Shown: positions 26,710 to 35,985, numbered from the stretch's first letter. The stretch is 64,000 bases of DNA from Actinacidiphila oryziradicis (GCF_005047355.1 NZ_SUMC01000023.1:78613-142612); one strand, 5' to 3'. Notes: generated by a model from the letters alone, not told the origin. Numbers and translations: made by a program.

Positions 26710-27477
26710 TCACTTCTCCGGCGAGGTGCGGGCGGGCTGGAGGGTGCGGCGCTCGATGCGCTTGTCGGCGGGGTCCGCGGCGACCACCCGGTCGACGTAG
26801 ACGCCGGGCAGGTGAATCGCGTCCGGCGGGATCTCGCCGGGCTCGACGATGCGTTCGGCCTCCACGAGGGTGATCCGGCCGGCCATCGCGCACAACGGGT
26901 TGAAGTTGCGGGCGGCGGCGTTGAAGACCGCGTTGCCGTGGCGGTCGGCGACTTCGGCCCGGACGAGAGCGAAGTCGGCGGTGATGGCCTCCTCCAGCAG
27001 ATAGCGGCGGCCGCCGAACTCCCGTACCTCCTTGGGCGGGGAGGCATGGGCGATGCTGCCGTCGGAGGCGTACCGCCAGGGTAGGCCGCCCTCCTCGACC
27101 TGGGTGCCTACCCCCGCCGGGGTGAAGAAGGCCGGGATGCCTGCGCCGCCGGCACGCAGCCGCTCGGCCAGGGTGCCCTGCGGAGTGAGCTCCACCTCCA
27201 GCTCCCCGCTGAGGTACTGCCGGGCGAACTCCTTGTTCTCGCCGACGTACGAGGACGTCATCCGGGCGATCCGCCCGGCCCGCAGCAGCAGCCCCAGGCC
27301 CCAGTCGTCCACGCCACAGTTGTTGGAGACCACGCGCAGTCCCGCCGTACCCGCCTCGGCGAGGGCGGCGATGAGCGTCGAGGGGATGCCGCAGAGCCCG
27401 AAGCCCCCGACAGCCAGGACCGCACCGCGGGGAATGTCCTCGACGGCTCGCGTAGCCGAGTCCACCACCTTGTCCAT
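26710..27477 (-). CDS. scoA: 3-oxoacid CoA-transferase subunit A
   Basis: A 255-residue alpha subunit. The family I CoA-transferase signature GGFGLCGIP (residues 24-32) and VSNNCGVDDWGLG are present, as are ENKEFARQYLSGELEVEL and FGGRRYLLEEAI. ATG 27475-27477 fits the family start MDKVVDSA. It is the first gene of a two-gene operon. Its upstream region holds a MITE-like element only 14 bp before the start codon, which may carry or disturb the promoter. Confidence 0.88.
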   Translation of the reverse strand: MDKVVDSATRAVEDIPRGAVLAVGGFGLCGIPSTLIAALAEAGTAGLRVVSNNCGVDDWGLGLLLRAGRIARMTSSYVGENKEFARQYLSGELEVELTPQGTLAERLRAGGAGIPAFFTPAGVGTQVEEGGLPWRYASDGSIAHASPPKEVREFGGRRYLLEEAITADFALVRAEVADRHGNAVFNAAARNFNPLCAMAGRITLVEAERIVEPGEIPPDAIHLPGVYVDRVVAADPADKRIERRTLQPARTSPEK

Positions 27478-27490
27478 ACCGTTGCCTCTC

Positions 27491-27648
27491 AGACCGACCG
27501 GCGAATGGGGAGCGGCGTCGCGGGCCGAAGGCTCTCGCCTGGCGGCGTTGTCCTCAGTCGCCGCAGCTCCGCCACGTCTCCTTCGTCCGCCTTTCCACGC
27601 ACTGCCCTCGACCCGCTCCTTCACCCACCCCCATTTGCCGGTCGGTCT
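27491..27648. mobile_element. second MITE-like element, related core
   Basis: A 158-bp element with 20-bp terminal inverted repeats (27491-27510 and 27629-27648, starting AGACCGACCGGC, one mismatch). The interior shares clear blocks with the element at 22264-22451 (GGCGTCGCG, GCCTGGCGGCGTTGTC and CCGCTCCTT in the same order) but lacks its central palindrome, and its termini differ. Flanking triplets are TCA and TCG, so the target duplication is imperfect or lost. It is non-coding. Confidence 0.6.
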
Positions 27649-27655
27649 CGGGTGG

Positions 27656-27669
27656 GATCCATTTGGATC
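27656..27669. promoter_or_regulatory. perfect 14-bp palindrome upstream of the ABC operon
   Basis: GATCCATTTGGATC is a palindrome (6-bp arms, TT centre) in the 294-bp region between the second MITE and the livK start. It could be an operator for the transporter operon or for scoAB. No regulator can be tied to it. Confidence 0.3.
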
Positions 27670-27942
27670 GATGCCGATGCCGCGGGCCCGCTGCTGGCCG
27701 AGGCGCCGGCATCCTCACTCTCCCCGGCACACTCCGGCACTGTCCATGTCGGCTGCCCACATCCACCGACGGAGCGAAGTGGAACGCACCCACATACCGA
27801 TCGAGCCTGGCGGCTCCTACGGTCGGGCAAACCACCACAGCGGGAAACCGCCGCGCCCGCGGCGACCACCCGGAGAGCGGCTCACACGGGACACGCCGCC
27901 TCCTCGTCGCCGATAGCGACAGACCCTCAGGAGCCGGCCAGC

Positions 27943-29181
27943 ATGCCTTCGAATCAGACAGACGCCAGAACGAAATCCGCCGTCGCGCTCGCCGCGATCG
28001 CCACGATCACCCTGCTGGCCGGCTGCGCCGCCGCCGGGACCGCGGGCTCCAGCAGCGCGGGCTCCGCCGGCAGTTCGGCGAGCGCTCCGGTGAAGGTGGG
28101 GCTGGTCTACTCCCGCAGTGGGCTGCTCGCTGCCTACGGCGCGCAGTACGAGCAGGGCTTCAAGGCAGGCCTGGACTACGCCACGCATGGCACCGGAAAG
28201 GCCGGCGGCCACACCATCGAGCTCACCGAACAGGACGACGCGGGTGACCCGGCGAAGGCCGTCGCCGACGCGAAGGGCCTGATCGGAAAGGGCTACAAGA
28301 TCCTCGCGGGGACCACCGACTCCGGAGTCGCCCTGCAGATGGCCCCGTTGGCCGCGCAGAACCAGGTGCTCTACATCGACGGTGCGGCGGCCAGTGACGG
28401 GATCACCGGCATCAACAAGTACACCTTCCGCTCGGGGCGGCAGTCCTACCAGGACATCCTCACCGCCGCCGCGATGCTGGGCGACGCCAAGGGCAAGAAG
28501 GTCACGGTGGTGGCCCAGGACACGGCCTTCGGACAGGCCAACGTGGCGGCGGTGAAGGCGGTGCTCGGGGCGAAGGGCGCGAGTGTGGGATCCGTGCTGG
28601 CCCCGCCCAGCGCCACCGATCTCACTCCCTTCGCCCAGCAGGTCAAGTCGGCCAAGCCCAGCCTGGTCTTTGTCGCCTGGGCCGGGGCCACCGCTCCCGC
28701 GCTGTGGACGGCGATGAACCAGCAGGGAGTCCTCGACTCCACGAAGGTGGTCACAGGGATGGCCGGCACCGCCTCCTACCCGGTCTTCGGGGCCGGCGGG
28801 AGCAAACTGTCGTTCCTCGCCCACTACTTCCCGGGTGCGGGCGGGGGCAATCCGGTCGAGACGGCGATGATCAAGGGCATCACCAAGGCGGGCGGCACAC
28901 CCGACCTGTTCAGCCCGGACGGCTTCACCGCGGCGCAGATGATCGTGCACGCCATCGAGTCCGGCAGCGCCACCGACACCTCGGCGATGGTCAAGTCGCT
29001 GGAGGGCTGGAGCTTCAACGGTGTCAAGGGCGCCGAGCAGGTCCGCGCTCAGGACCACGCCCTGCTCCAGCCGATGTTCGAGGCCCAGCTGACCGGCTCC
29101 GGCGCGACGGCCAGGCCGAAGCTGCTCAAGTCTCTCCCGATGTCAGCGGTCGCGCCGCCGTTGAAGAAGATGGCGGGCTGA
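27943..29181 (+). CDS. livK: LIV-type ABC transporter substrate-binding lipoprotein
   Basis: A 412-residue periplasmic-binding protein of the branched-chain amino acid (HAAT) type. The signal ends in the lipobox LLAGC with Cys28 as the lipidation site, followed by a Ser/Gly/Ala linker and the type I fold (KVGLVYSRSGLLAAYG; QDDAGDPAKAVADAKGLI). ATG 27943 has AGGAG about 10 nt upstream. It heads the livKGFHM operon. The family binds amino acids but also many aliphatic and aromatic acids. Neighbouring PHB and hydroxybutyrate genes make a short hydroxyacid a plausible ligand. Confidence 0.88.
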   Translation: MPSNQTDARTKSAVALAAIATITLLAGCAAAGTAGSSSAGSAGSSASAPVKVGLVYSRSGLLAAYGAQYEQGFKAGLDYATHGTGKAGGHTIELTEQDDAGDPAKAVADAKGLIGKGYKILAGTTDSGVALQMAPLAAQNQVLYIDGAAASDGITGINKYTFRSGRQSYQDILTAAAMLGDAKGKKVTVVAQDTAFGQANVAAVKAVLGAKGASVGSVLAPPSATDLTPFAQQVKSAKPSLVFVAWAGATAPALWTAMNQQGVLDSTKVVTGMAGTASYPVFGAGGSKLSFLAHYFPGAGGGNPVETAMIKGITKAGGTPDLFSPDGFTAAQMIVHAIESGSATDTSAMVKSLEGWSFNGVKGAEQVRAQDHALLQPMFEAQLTGSGATARPKLLKSLPMSAVAPPLKKMAG

Positions 29182-29183
29182 CC

Positions 29184-29990
29184 ATGGCTCCCCGGAACGC
29201 AACGGCACCCGCCGTCGCCGGGGGCGCGGCGACAGGGGCGACGACCGCCGCCCCTGTCCTGCGTCTGAGCGGTGTCGGCTGGGCGGTGGGCGGCGCCACC
29301 ATCCTGCAGGGCGTCTCCCTGGACGTCCATGAAGGCGAGTTCCTGGCCTTCATCGGCCCCAACGGCGCCGGCAAGACCTCCCTGTTCAACCTGATCAGCG
29401 GGCTCAGCCCGGTCACCAGCGGCACGGTCGAACTGGACGGCACCGATGTCACGGCCGAGTCCGTGTCCACGCGTGCCCGGAGGGGACTTGGCCGCACCTT
29501 CCAGACCTCCAGCCTCTGGCCCGGGATGACCGTGGCCGAGCACATCCGGCTGGCCGCGCAGGCAGCGACGGGCGGCTCGTACCGGTTCTGGCGCCGGGCC
29601 GGGCGGTACTCGGAACAGGTGCACCGGACCCTGGAGCGCACCGGACTCACCCACCGCGCCGACACGCCTGCCGGATCGCTGTCGCACGGTGAGAAGCGCA
29701 AGCTCGAACTGGCCGTCCTGCTGGTCGGCGAGCCTCGGCTGATGCTGCTGGACGAGCCGATGGCCGGCGTGAGCGCCGAAGAGGTGCCTGCCCTGACCGA
29801 GCTCATCCGCTCACTGCACCGGGACGAGGGCCGCACCGTGCTCATGGTCGAGCACCACATGGACGTCCTGCTGGGCCTGGCCGACCGGCTCGCCGTGATG
29901 CACCACGGCACCCTGCTGGCCCTGGACACCCCCCAGGCCGTGATGGCCGACACCACCGTCCAGCAGGCATACCTCGGGGAGGCACTGTGA
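29184..29990 (+). CDS. livG: LIV-type ABC transporter ATP-binding protein
   Basis: A 268-residue ATPase. Walker A is GPNGAGKT, the signature is SLSHGEKRKLELA (a common LivG variant of LSGGQ), and Walker B is LMLLDEPMAG; the D-loop and H-loop (LMVEHHMDVL) are present. ATG 29184 follows the livK stop by 2 nt. It pairs with LivF to energise the LivHM channel. The start of the protein carries an Ala/Gly/Thr-rich extension of about 25 residues. Confidence 0.92.
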   Translation: MAPRNATAPAVAGGAATGATTAAPVLRLSGVGWAVGGATILQGVSLDVHEGEFLAFIGPNGAGKTSLFNLISGLSPVTSGTVELDGTDVTAESVSTRARRGLGRTFQTSSLWPGMTVAEHIRLAAQAATGGSYRFWRRAGRYSEQVHRTLERTGLTHRADTPAGSLSHGEKRKLELAVLLVGEPRLMLLDEPMAGVSAEEVPALTELIRSLHRDEGRTVLMVEHHMDVLLGLADRLAVMHHGTLLALDTPQAVMADTTVQQAYLGEAL

Positions 29991-30847
29991 CATCCGAGCT
30001 GACCGAGCCGTTGCTGACCGTGCGCGGACTGCGGGTCGTCATCGGCGGCCGGCACATCCTGCACGGCGTGGACCTGGACGTCGCCGCGAGCGGCGTCACC
30101 GCCCTGCTCGGCCGCAACGGCGCGGGCAAGACCACCACCGTACGGGGCATCCTCGGGCTCGTCCCCCGGACCGGCAGCGTGCTGCTCGGAGCCGAGGAAA
30201 CCGTCCGGCTGGCCACCCACAACCTGGTCCGCCGTGGCATCGGGTACGCCCCCGAGGACCGCGGGGTATTCGCCTCGCTCACCGTCGCGGAAAACCTGCG
30301 GCTGGCCGAGCGAGCAGGGGCTGGGGAACCCGACTACCCGCTCGTCCACGAGCTTTTCCCCGAGCTGAGAACACGCGCCCGGCAAGCCGCAGGAACCCTC
30401 TCGGGCGGGCAGCAGCAGATGGTGGCCATCGCCCGCACCCTGCTGAACGGCAACCGGCTGATCATCGCGGACGAGCCCACCAAGGGCCTCGCCCCCAAGG
30501 TGGTCACCGAGGTCGCCCAGGTCCTGGAGCGGGCCGCCGAGGCCGTGCCCGTCCTGCTGGTCGAGCAGAACCTCGCCCTGGTACGCCGCCTCGCCGCACA
30601 CTGCGCCGTCCTCGCGGACGGCCGGACCGTGCATCGCGGCCCCGCCGCCGCACTGCTCGCGGACGCCGACGCGCTGCGCCGCTTGCTCGGAGTGGGCCGC
30701 CACGACGCCGGCGCCCCGGCAGAAGCTCAGCCACGAACAGCGCTCGAACCCATGGCGCCACGACCGTCCGCAGCAGATGAGGACCGGCCGGCTGCCGCGG
30801 GCGCGGGGAACGCCGCAGGCACAGCGAACAAGGAGGCAACACCCTGA
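29987..30847 (+). CDS. livF: LIV-type ABC transporter ATP-binding protein
   Basis: A 286-residue second ATPase with Walker A GRNGAGKT, signature TLSGGQQQM, Walker B RLIIADEPTKGLAP and H-loop LLVEQNL. It starts at a GTG that overlaps the livG stop (GTGA) and ends at 30847, where the livH ATG begins, so all five genes are translationally linked. The last ~50 residues are a Pro/Ala-rich tail beyond the normal LivF end. It lies entirely outside the duplicated segment. Confidence 0.92.
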   Translation: MTSELTEPLLTVRGLRVVIGGRHILHGVDLDVAASGVTALLGRNGAGKTTTVRGILGLVPRTGSVLLGAEETVRLATHNLVRRGIGYAPEDRGVFASLTVAENLRLAERAGAGEPDYPLVHELFPELRTRARQAAGTLSGGQQQMVAIARTLLNGNRLIIADEPTKGLAPKVVTEVAQVLERAAEAVPVLLVEQNLALVRRLAAHCAVLADGRTVHRGPAAALLADADALRRLLGVGRHDAGAPAEAQPRTALEPMAPRPSAADEDRPAAAGAGNAAGTANKEATP

Positions 30848-31734
30848 TGGCCACGATCGTGCTGCTCACTTGCACCGGACTGGGACTGGGCGCTCTGTAC
30901 TTCCTGGTGGCCTCCGGCCTATCGCTGATCTTCGGTCTGATGGACGTGCTGAACTTCGCCCATGGCGCCCTGCTCTCCATCGGCGCGTACGGCGCCTGGT
31001 GGGCCGCCGGCGGGAACCTGCCCGGAGCCGGCCGGAGCGGATTCGGCTTCGTCCTGGCGGTGGCCTTCGGCACGGCGGTCGGCACCCTGGCCGCGGTCCT
31101 CCTCGAACTGGCCGTCATCCGCCCCCTCTACACCCGGCCTCGCGAACAGATCCTCGCCACCGTAGGCGTGGGCCTGGCCACGCCGGCACTGCTCTCGGCG
31201 ATCTGGGGCTCCGACGCCCGCACCTTCCCCGGCCCCGCAGCGCTCTCCGGTACCTTTCCGCTGCTCGGCGCGGCGATACCGGTCAACCGACTGGTGCTCG
31301 TCGCCGCCGCGCTGGTGGTGCTGGTGGCCCTCAGGCTCTTCCTCGGCCGGACCCGCCACGGCCTCGTTGTCCGCGCCGGCGTCGAGGACCGGGCCATGGT
31401 CACCGCCCTCGGCATCGACGTACGCAAGGCGTTCACCCTGGTCTTCGCCATCGGCGGTGCCGCTGCCGCCCTCGCCGGCGCGCTCGGCGGCCTGTACTTC
31501 GGCTCGGTCGACCCCGGGCAGGGCACCTCGCTGCTCATCTTCGCGTTCGTCGTCGTCGTGATGGGCGGCATGGGCTCGATCACGGGAGCCGCAGTGGCCG
31601 CCGTCGGCGTCGGCCTCGTCCAGCAGTTCGCCAACTACTACACCGCCGCCGGCCTCGGCGACCTCGCGGTCGTCGTCATGCTCGCCGCACTGCTGCTCAT
31701 CCGGCCGCGCGGACTCACCGGGAGGCTCGCATGA
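30847..31734 (+). CDS. livH: LIV-type ABC transporter permease, original copy
   Basis: A 295-residue inner-membrane permease with about 8 hydrophobic segments and the LivH hallmarks (LIFGLMDVLNFAHGALLSIGAY; QILATVGVGLA; VVVMGGMGSITGA). The TAA/ATG-type overlap with livF and the ATGA overlap with livM show tight coupling. The left edge of the 16.3-kb duplication lies inside codon 6 (30863), so all but the first five codons are repeated at 47151-48023. Confidence 0.92.
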   Translation: MATIVLLTCTGLGLGALYFLVASGLSLIFGLMDVLNFAHGALLSIGAYGAWWAAGGNLPGAGRSGFGFVLAVAFGTAVGTLAAVLLELAVIRPLYTRPREQILATVGVGLATPALLSAIWGSDARTFPGPAALSGTFPLLGAAIPVNRLVLVAAALVVLVALRLFLGRTRHGLVVRAGVEDRAMVTALGIDVRKAFTLVFAIGGAAAALAGALGGLYFGSVDPGQGTSLLIFAFVVVVMGGMGSITGAAVAAVGVGLVQQFANYYTAAGLGDLAVVVMLAALLLIRPRGLTGRLA

Positions 31735-32861
31735 GCACCACCACGTCCACTGCTGAGCCGACCCGGCAGGAGGCCCCCGACCAGGCGAGGCCGCCGTCCT
31801 CGCCCGGCTGGCTGCGCCGTGCCGGTCACTGGTGGCCCGGCGTGCTCCTGCTCGTCCTGTTCATCGCCCCGTACAGCGCGCTGCAGGTGCCGGGCCTCTT
31901 CGACGGGCCGGTCGGCAGCCCGGGGACCCTGCAACTGCTGGCGCTCTGCCTGGTCTTCGGCGCCCTCGCCACCGGATACGACCTCCTGGTGGGCCGCCTC
32001 GGGCTGCTCTCCTTCGGCCATGCTCTGTACTTCGCCGCCGGCACCTACGCCACCAACACGATCATGCTCGAGGCGGGCCTGCCGTTCGTCGCGTCCGCCC
32101 TACTCGGGCTACTCGTCGGGGCCGTGCTGGCCGCGCTGCTGGGCTCGGTCAGCCTCCGGGTCACCGGTATCGGCTTCTCCATGGTCACGCTGGCCTTCGC
32201 CCAAGCCGGGTCCATCCTCGTCCAACGGGATCCAGGTGGCATCACCGGCGGCGAGGAGGGCCGCGCCGCGCCGGCGCAGCAGCTGCCCGCCTCCCTGGTC
32301 GGCATCCAGCACACCGCCAACCTTTACTGGATCGCCCTGGCCTACCTGGTGGTCACCCTCGTGGCCGTGCACTGGGCGGTCCGCTCGCCCACCGGACGGG
32401 TCTGGGAGGGCATCAAGGAAAACGAGCGCCGGGTCGAGGTACTGGGTCTGCGGCCGTACGGCTTCAAGCTGCTCGCCTTCGTCCTGGCCGGGACCCTGGC
32501 GGCGCTCGGCGGCATCGTCTACCTGCTGCTCACCGGCGGCGCCACCCCGCAGACAACCACCTCGGACTTCACCCTGTCGCTCCTGGTGATGGTGGTTCTG
32601 GGCGGCTCCGGCAGCCGCTGGGGACCGCTGATCGGCGGCGTCCTCTACACCTGGGCCGACCACCGGCTGGGCGACCTGGCCGGCTCCGGAACCGTGGCCG
32701 GGCTCCCGGCGGTGTTGCGGGTACCTCTCTCGCAGCCGCTCTTCCTGCTCGGCACGATCTTCGTCGTCATGGTCTACGTACTGCCGGGCGGGGTGGTACG
32801 GCTGCCCGGGCGCCTGCGCGAGGCGCGGACGAGCAAGAGGTCGCTCGGACAGGCGGGATAG
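31731..32861 (+). CDS. livM: LIV-type ABC transporter permease
   Basis: A 376-residue permease that forms the channel with LivH. The N terminus is a soluble Ser/Thr/Pro-rich stretch of about 35 residues; the membrane part carries the LivM signatures (GLLSFGHALYFAAGTYATN; VTGIGFSMVTLAFAQ; SLLVMVVLGGSGSRWGPLIGG). The cytoplasmic loop has the EAA-like WEGIKENERRVEVLGLRPY. It ends the operon and is followed 31 bp later by a very strong hairpin. Confidence 0.92.
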   Translation: MSTTTSTAEPTRQEAPDQARPPSSPGWLRRAGHWWPGVLLLVLFIAPYSALQVPGLFDGPVGSPGTLQLLALCLVFGALATGYDLLVGRLGLLSFGHALYFAAGTYATNTIMLEAGLPFVASALLGLLVGAVLAALLGSVSLRVTGIGFSMVTLAFAQAGSILVQRDPGGITGGEEGRAAPAQQLPASLVGIQHTANLYWIALAYLVVTLVAVHWAVRSPTGRVWEGIKENERRVEVLGLRPYGFKLLAFVLAGTLAALGGIVYLLLTGGATPQTTTSDFTLSLLVMVVLGGSGSRWGPLIGGVLYTWADHRLGDLAGSGTVAGLPAVLRVPLSQPLFLLGTIFVVMVYVLPGGVVRLPGRLREARTSKRSLGQAG

Positions 32862-32892
32862 CGCGAAAGAAGCCCGGTGCGGCCCTGACTCC

Positions 32893-32934
32893 TGCCTCCG
32901 TTACCCCGCGCGGACGCGCGGGGTAACGGAGGCA
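32893..32934. terminator. strong bidirectional terminator between livM and the PucR-type gene
   Basis: A perfect 19-bp inverted repeat (32893-32911 with 32916-32934) with a 4-nt loop lies between two convergent genes, ending 2 nt before the PucR stop codon. It is the most stable hairpin I see in the window. Confidence 0.8.
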
Positions 32935-32936
32935 GA

Positions 32937-34862
32937 TCAGTGGCGGCCCGCGAACAGCCTCAGGCGCAGGGCGAGTTGGAGTTCCAGGGCCCGGTCCGGG
33001 TCGTCCCAGCCCTTTCCCAGCAGGGCTTCCACCCGCTCCAGCCGCTGTACGACGGTGTTGACGTGCAGGTGCAGCTGGTCTTTGGCCCGGGTAAGGCTGC
33101 CGCCGCAGGCGAAGTAGACGTCCAGGGTGTGGACGAGTTCGGTGCCGCGGCGGGCGTCGTAATCCAGGAGGGGACCGAGCGCGGTGGTGATGAAGCCGTC
33201 GACGTCGTGTGCGTTACCGAGCAGTACGCCGAGGAAGCCGAGGTCGGCGGCGTCGGCGCCATCGCCGGTGCGGCCCAGTACATGGAGGGCGCGAAGACAG
33301 CGGACGGCCTCGGCGTGACCGGCGGCGAGGGCCAGCGGCCCGGCGGCGGGGCCGGCGGCGGCCACCGTGACCGGCGCGGCCATGAGGTGGGTGAGCTGCG
33401 CCGCGGCGGCCCGGGCGGCCTCGCCGGGCGTCGTCCCGTCGTATGGCAGCAGCATGACGACGATCTCGGCGTGCTCGGTGCTGATACCTTCCCGGCCGAA
33501 GAGATACTGCCGGGCGGTCGCGGCGAGCTTGGCCCGTGCCGGGACGGCGGTTTCGGCAACGAGCACCAGGTGCGCACGGTCCAGATCGGTACCGAGCCGG
33601 CGGCCCCGTCCGACCAGCCCGTCCGGGTCGCGGTCGGGGGCGGTGAGCAGATCGGTGAGGAGTTCCCCGCGGATGCGGTTCTCGGCTTCGGCGACCGAAC
33701 GGCGCAGCAGCAGGAGCAGCGCGGTGACCACGCCCGCGCGTTCGAAGACCCGGCGGTCGGGGTCCTCCAGCCGGGGCCGGGCGTGCAGCACGAGGCTGCC
33801 CAGCAGTTCCGGTCCGGCCAGTACTGCGCAGATCCAGCGGCCGCCACGGGGCACGGCTCGGCCGACGGCGCGCGAGTCGGCCACCGCGGCAGTCAGTTCC
33901 GCGGCGGCGATGTCCTGGTCGGTGCCGGTCCGGGCGAGCCGCGTGCCTTCGTGGTCGTGGACGGTAATGCCACCGCCGAGGAGTTCCGCGACGGCGGCGG
34001 CGACAGTGGGTACCTCACCGCCGCGCAGGACGATGTCGGTCAGCCGGTCGTGGGCCTCCTCTGCGCGCTGCATCGCTGCGGAGTGCTCGCGGATGACGGT
34101 GTTGGCGTCGGCCAGTTCTGCCAGGGCGGCATGTGTGTCGGCCAGGGCCTTGGCGGTATCGATGGCGATGGCGGCGTGCGCGGCGAGCGAGTTCAGCAGG
34201 GCCACTTCGTCCGGAGAGAAGTTGCGGGGGGCGCGGTCGGCGGCGAACAGTACGCCGATTACCTTCCCGCCATCGCGGGAACCCAGCAGCAGCGGCACGC
34301 CGAGGATGGCGACCAGCCCCTCTTCCTGTACCCCGGCATCGATGGTGTGGGTGTGCCGGAAGCGCTCGTCGGTGCGGTAGTCCGGGGTGGCGTAGGGGCG
34401 GGCGGTCTGCGCCACCAGGCCGCCGAGACCCCTGCCGAGCTCCAGCCGCAGAATCTGGAACAGCGGGGAGACCGAGCCGTCCGTGACGCGCATATAGGTG
34501 TCCCCGGCCTCCTCATCCGGGAGGGTGAGATACGCGGTGTCGGTGCCCAGCAGCATCCGGGCTCTTCGGACGATGGACCGCAGCACGGCGTCGAGGTCGC
34601 GCAGCGCGGCGAGGTCACCGGCGGTGTCGAACAGCGCGGCGAGCTCGGCCTCCCTGCGGCGGTGCTGGCCCAGGGTGCGGTGGACGCGCAGGGCAAGCCA
34701 GGTCGCGTCCTCGATCCCGATGAGTTGGTCCGGCCTCGCGTCGGCGGCGCGGGCAGCCGCCAGGGGACCTTCGAGGTCATCGGCGGGAGCGCCATCGGCG
34801 AGCAGTTCGAGGAGGCGGCGCAGCGCGGTGGCGATCAATGGTTCGGACATACTTCTCGCCAT
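32937..34862 (-). CDS. PucR-family regulator with GAF sensor domain
   Basis: About 641 residues. A GAF domain lies at roughly residues 75-225 (ARMLLGTDTAYLTLPDEEAGDTYMRV; VAILGVPLLLG), then a coiled-coil-like helix (HAALAELADANTVIREHSAAMQRAEEAHDRL), a central CdaR/GGDEF-like region, and the C-terminal PucR HTH (GSLTRAKDQLHLHVNTVVQRLERVEALLG). The ATG at 34862 is used; another in-frame ATG at 34850 is possible. It is convergent with livM and lies 180 bp downstream of the hydroxybutyrate dehydrogenase, same strand. It probably senses an intermediate and activates these genes. Confidence 0.88.
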   Translation of the reverse strand: MARSMSEPLIATALRRLLELLADGAPADDLEGPLAAARAADARPDQLIGIEDATWLALRVHRTLGQHRRREAELAALFDTAGDLAALRDLDAVLRSIVRRARMLLGTDTAYLTLPDEEAGDTYMRVTDGSVSPLFQILRLELGRGLGGLVAQTARPYATPDYRTDERFRHTHTIDAGVQEEGLVAILGVPLLLGSRDGGKVIGVLFAADRAPRNFSPDEVALLNSLAAHAAIAIDTAKALADTHAALAELADANTVIREHSAAMQRAEEAHDRLTDIVLRGGEVPTVAAAVAELLGGGITVHDHEGTRLARTGTDQDIAAAELTAAVADSRAVGRAVPRGGRWICAVLAGPELLGSLVLHARPRLEDPDRRVFERAGVVTALLLLLRRSVAEAENRIRGELLTDLLTAPDRDPDGLVGRGRRLGTDLDRAHLVLVAETAVPARAKLAATARQYLFGREGISTEHAEIVVMLLPYDGTTPGEAARAAAAQLTHLMAAPVTVAAAGPAAGPLALAAGHAEAVRCLRALHVLGRTGDGADAADLGFLGVLLGNAHDVDGFITTALGPLLDYDARRGTELVHTLDVYFACGGSLTRAKDQLHLHVNTVVQRLERVEALLGKGWDDPDRALELQLALRLRLFAGRH

Positions 34863-35043
34863 CGTGACACACGGGACGGTTGGGGGGGTATGGCCTGGTG
34901 CTGCCCAGCCGGAGCGGATCGGGCGGCGCCTGGAGAGTACGCCGGTCGGGAGCGCGGTGAGTGCGGTTGCCGCGCCCGGCCCGGCCTCGTTCGCGGTGGG
35001 CCTGGGCCGTATCCGCGCGAGGCGCCGGACGTCGTGGAAGTCG

Positions 35044-35847
35044 TCACTGCGCAGTCCAGCCGCCGTCCAGGGGCAGTGAGGCGCCGGTGACGAAGCCGGA
35101 GTACGGACCGCACAGCCACAGCGCGGCCTCGGCAACCTCCTCCGGCTCGATCAGCCGCTTGATCGCGGTGCGCTCCAGCATCACCCGCTCCACCACCTCC
35201 GCGGCCGGAATGCCATGGGCGAGCGCCTGGTCTGCGATCTGGTCCTCCACCAGCGGGGTGCGGACATAGCCCGGATTGATGCAGTTGCTGGTCACGCCGT
35301 ACGGGGCGGCTTCCAGGGCGACCACCTTGCTCAGCCCCTCCAGGGCATGCTTGGCGGTGACGTACGCGGACTTGAAGGGACTGGCCCGCAGTCCGTGCAC
35401 CGAGGAGATGTTGATGACCCGCCCCCAACCGCTCTCGTACATGTGGGGCAGGGTGCGGCGCAGGATCCGGAACGGGGCTTCGACCATCACGCGCTGAATC
35501 AGCGCGAAGCGGTCCGGCGGGAACTCGTGGACCGGAGCGACATGTTGCAGGCCGGCGTTGTTGACCACGATGTCCGCGTCGTCCGGCAGGGCGTCCACGG
35601 CGTCCGGGACGGACAGATCGACCACATGTGCGACGCCGCCGATCTGCTCGGCCACCGCTTTCGCTGCCTCTGCCGCCCGGTCCACCACGTACACCCGGGC
35701 ACCGGCGGCAGCAAGGGCCGTGGCGCAGGCGCGCCCGATCCCGCTGGCCGCGCCGGTGACCAGCGCCGTGCGCCCGAGCAGGAAACTGTCGCGATCGGGC
35801 CTTGAACCGGCAGACGGTCCGTTGCCGGGCTTGTGGGTACTCTCCAT
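35044..35847 (-). CDS. bdhA: 3-hydroxybutyrate dehydrogenase
   Basis: A 267-residue SDR. The cofactor motif TGAASGIG is at 31-38; the catalytic Ser148, Tyr162 and Lys166 (NISSVHGLRASPFKSAYVTAK) are intact. Hallmarks of D-beta-hydroxybutyrate dehydrogenases are present: NNAGLQHVAPVHEFP and NCINPGYVRTPLVEDQI. It oxidises (R)-3-hydroxybutyrate to acetoacetate with NAD. This is the step between a PHB depolymerase and the scoAB CoA-transferase upstream. A 20-residue N-terminal extension precedes the fold. Confidence 0.9.
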   Translation of the reverse strand: MESTHKPGNGPSAGSRPDRDSFLLGRTALVTGAASGIGRACATALAAAGARVYVVDRAAEAAKAVAEQIGGVAHVVDLSVPDAVDALPDDADIVVNNAGLQHVAPVHEFPPDRFALIQRVMVEAPFRILRRTLPHMYESGWGRVINISSVHGLRASPFKSAYVTAKHALEGLSKVVALEAAPYGVTSNCINPGYVRTPLVEDQIADQALAHGIPAAEVVERVMLERTAIKRLIEPEEVAEAALWLCGPYSGFVTGASLPLDGGWTAQ

Positions 35848-35985
35848 GACCGGAAACGCTAAGGAGGATATTGCGGGGATCCCATGTGAGGTGCAGCCAC
35901 AGTCTATCGCCCGGACGTAGCGGACGACCCCATATGATTCTCGCGCCGCGCCCGACAGTACGGGCCTATACGCGAGACCCCGCGA

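Noticed and set aside
32940..35090. A 716-codon open frame opposite the PucR-type gene.
   Set aside because: Gly/Gln/Val-rich shadow of the well-supported minus-strand regulator; no domain or start signal.
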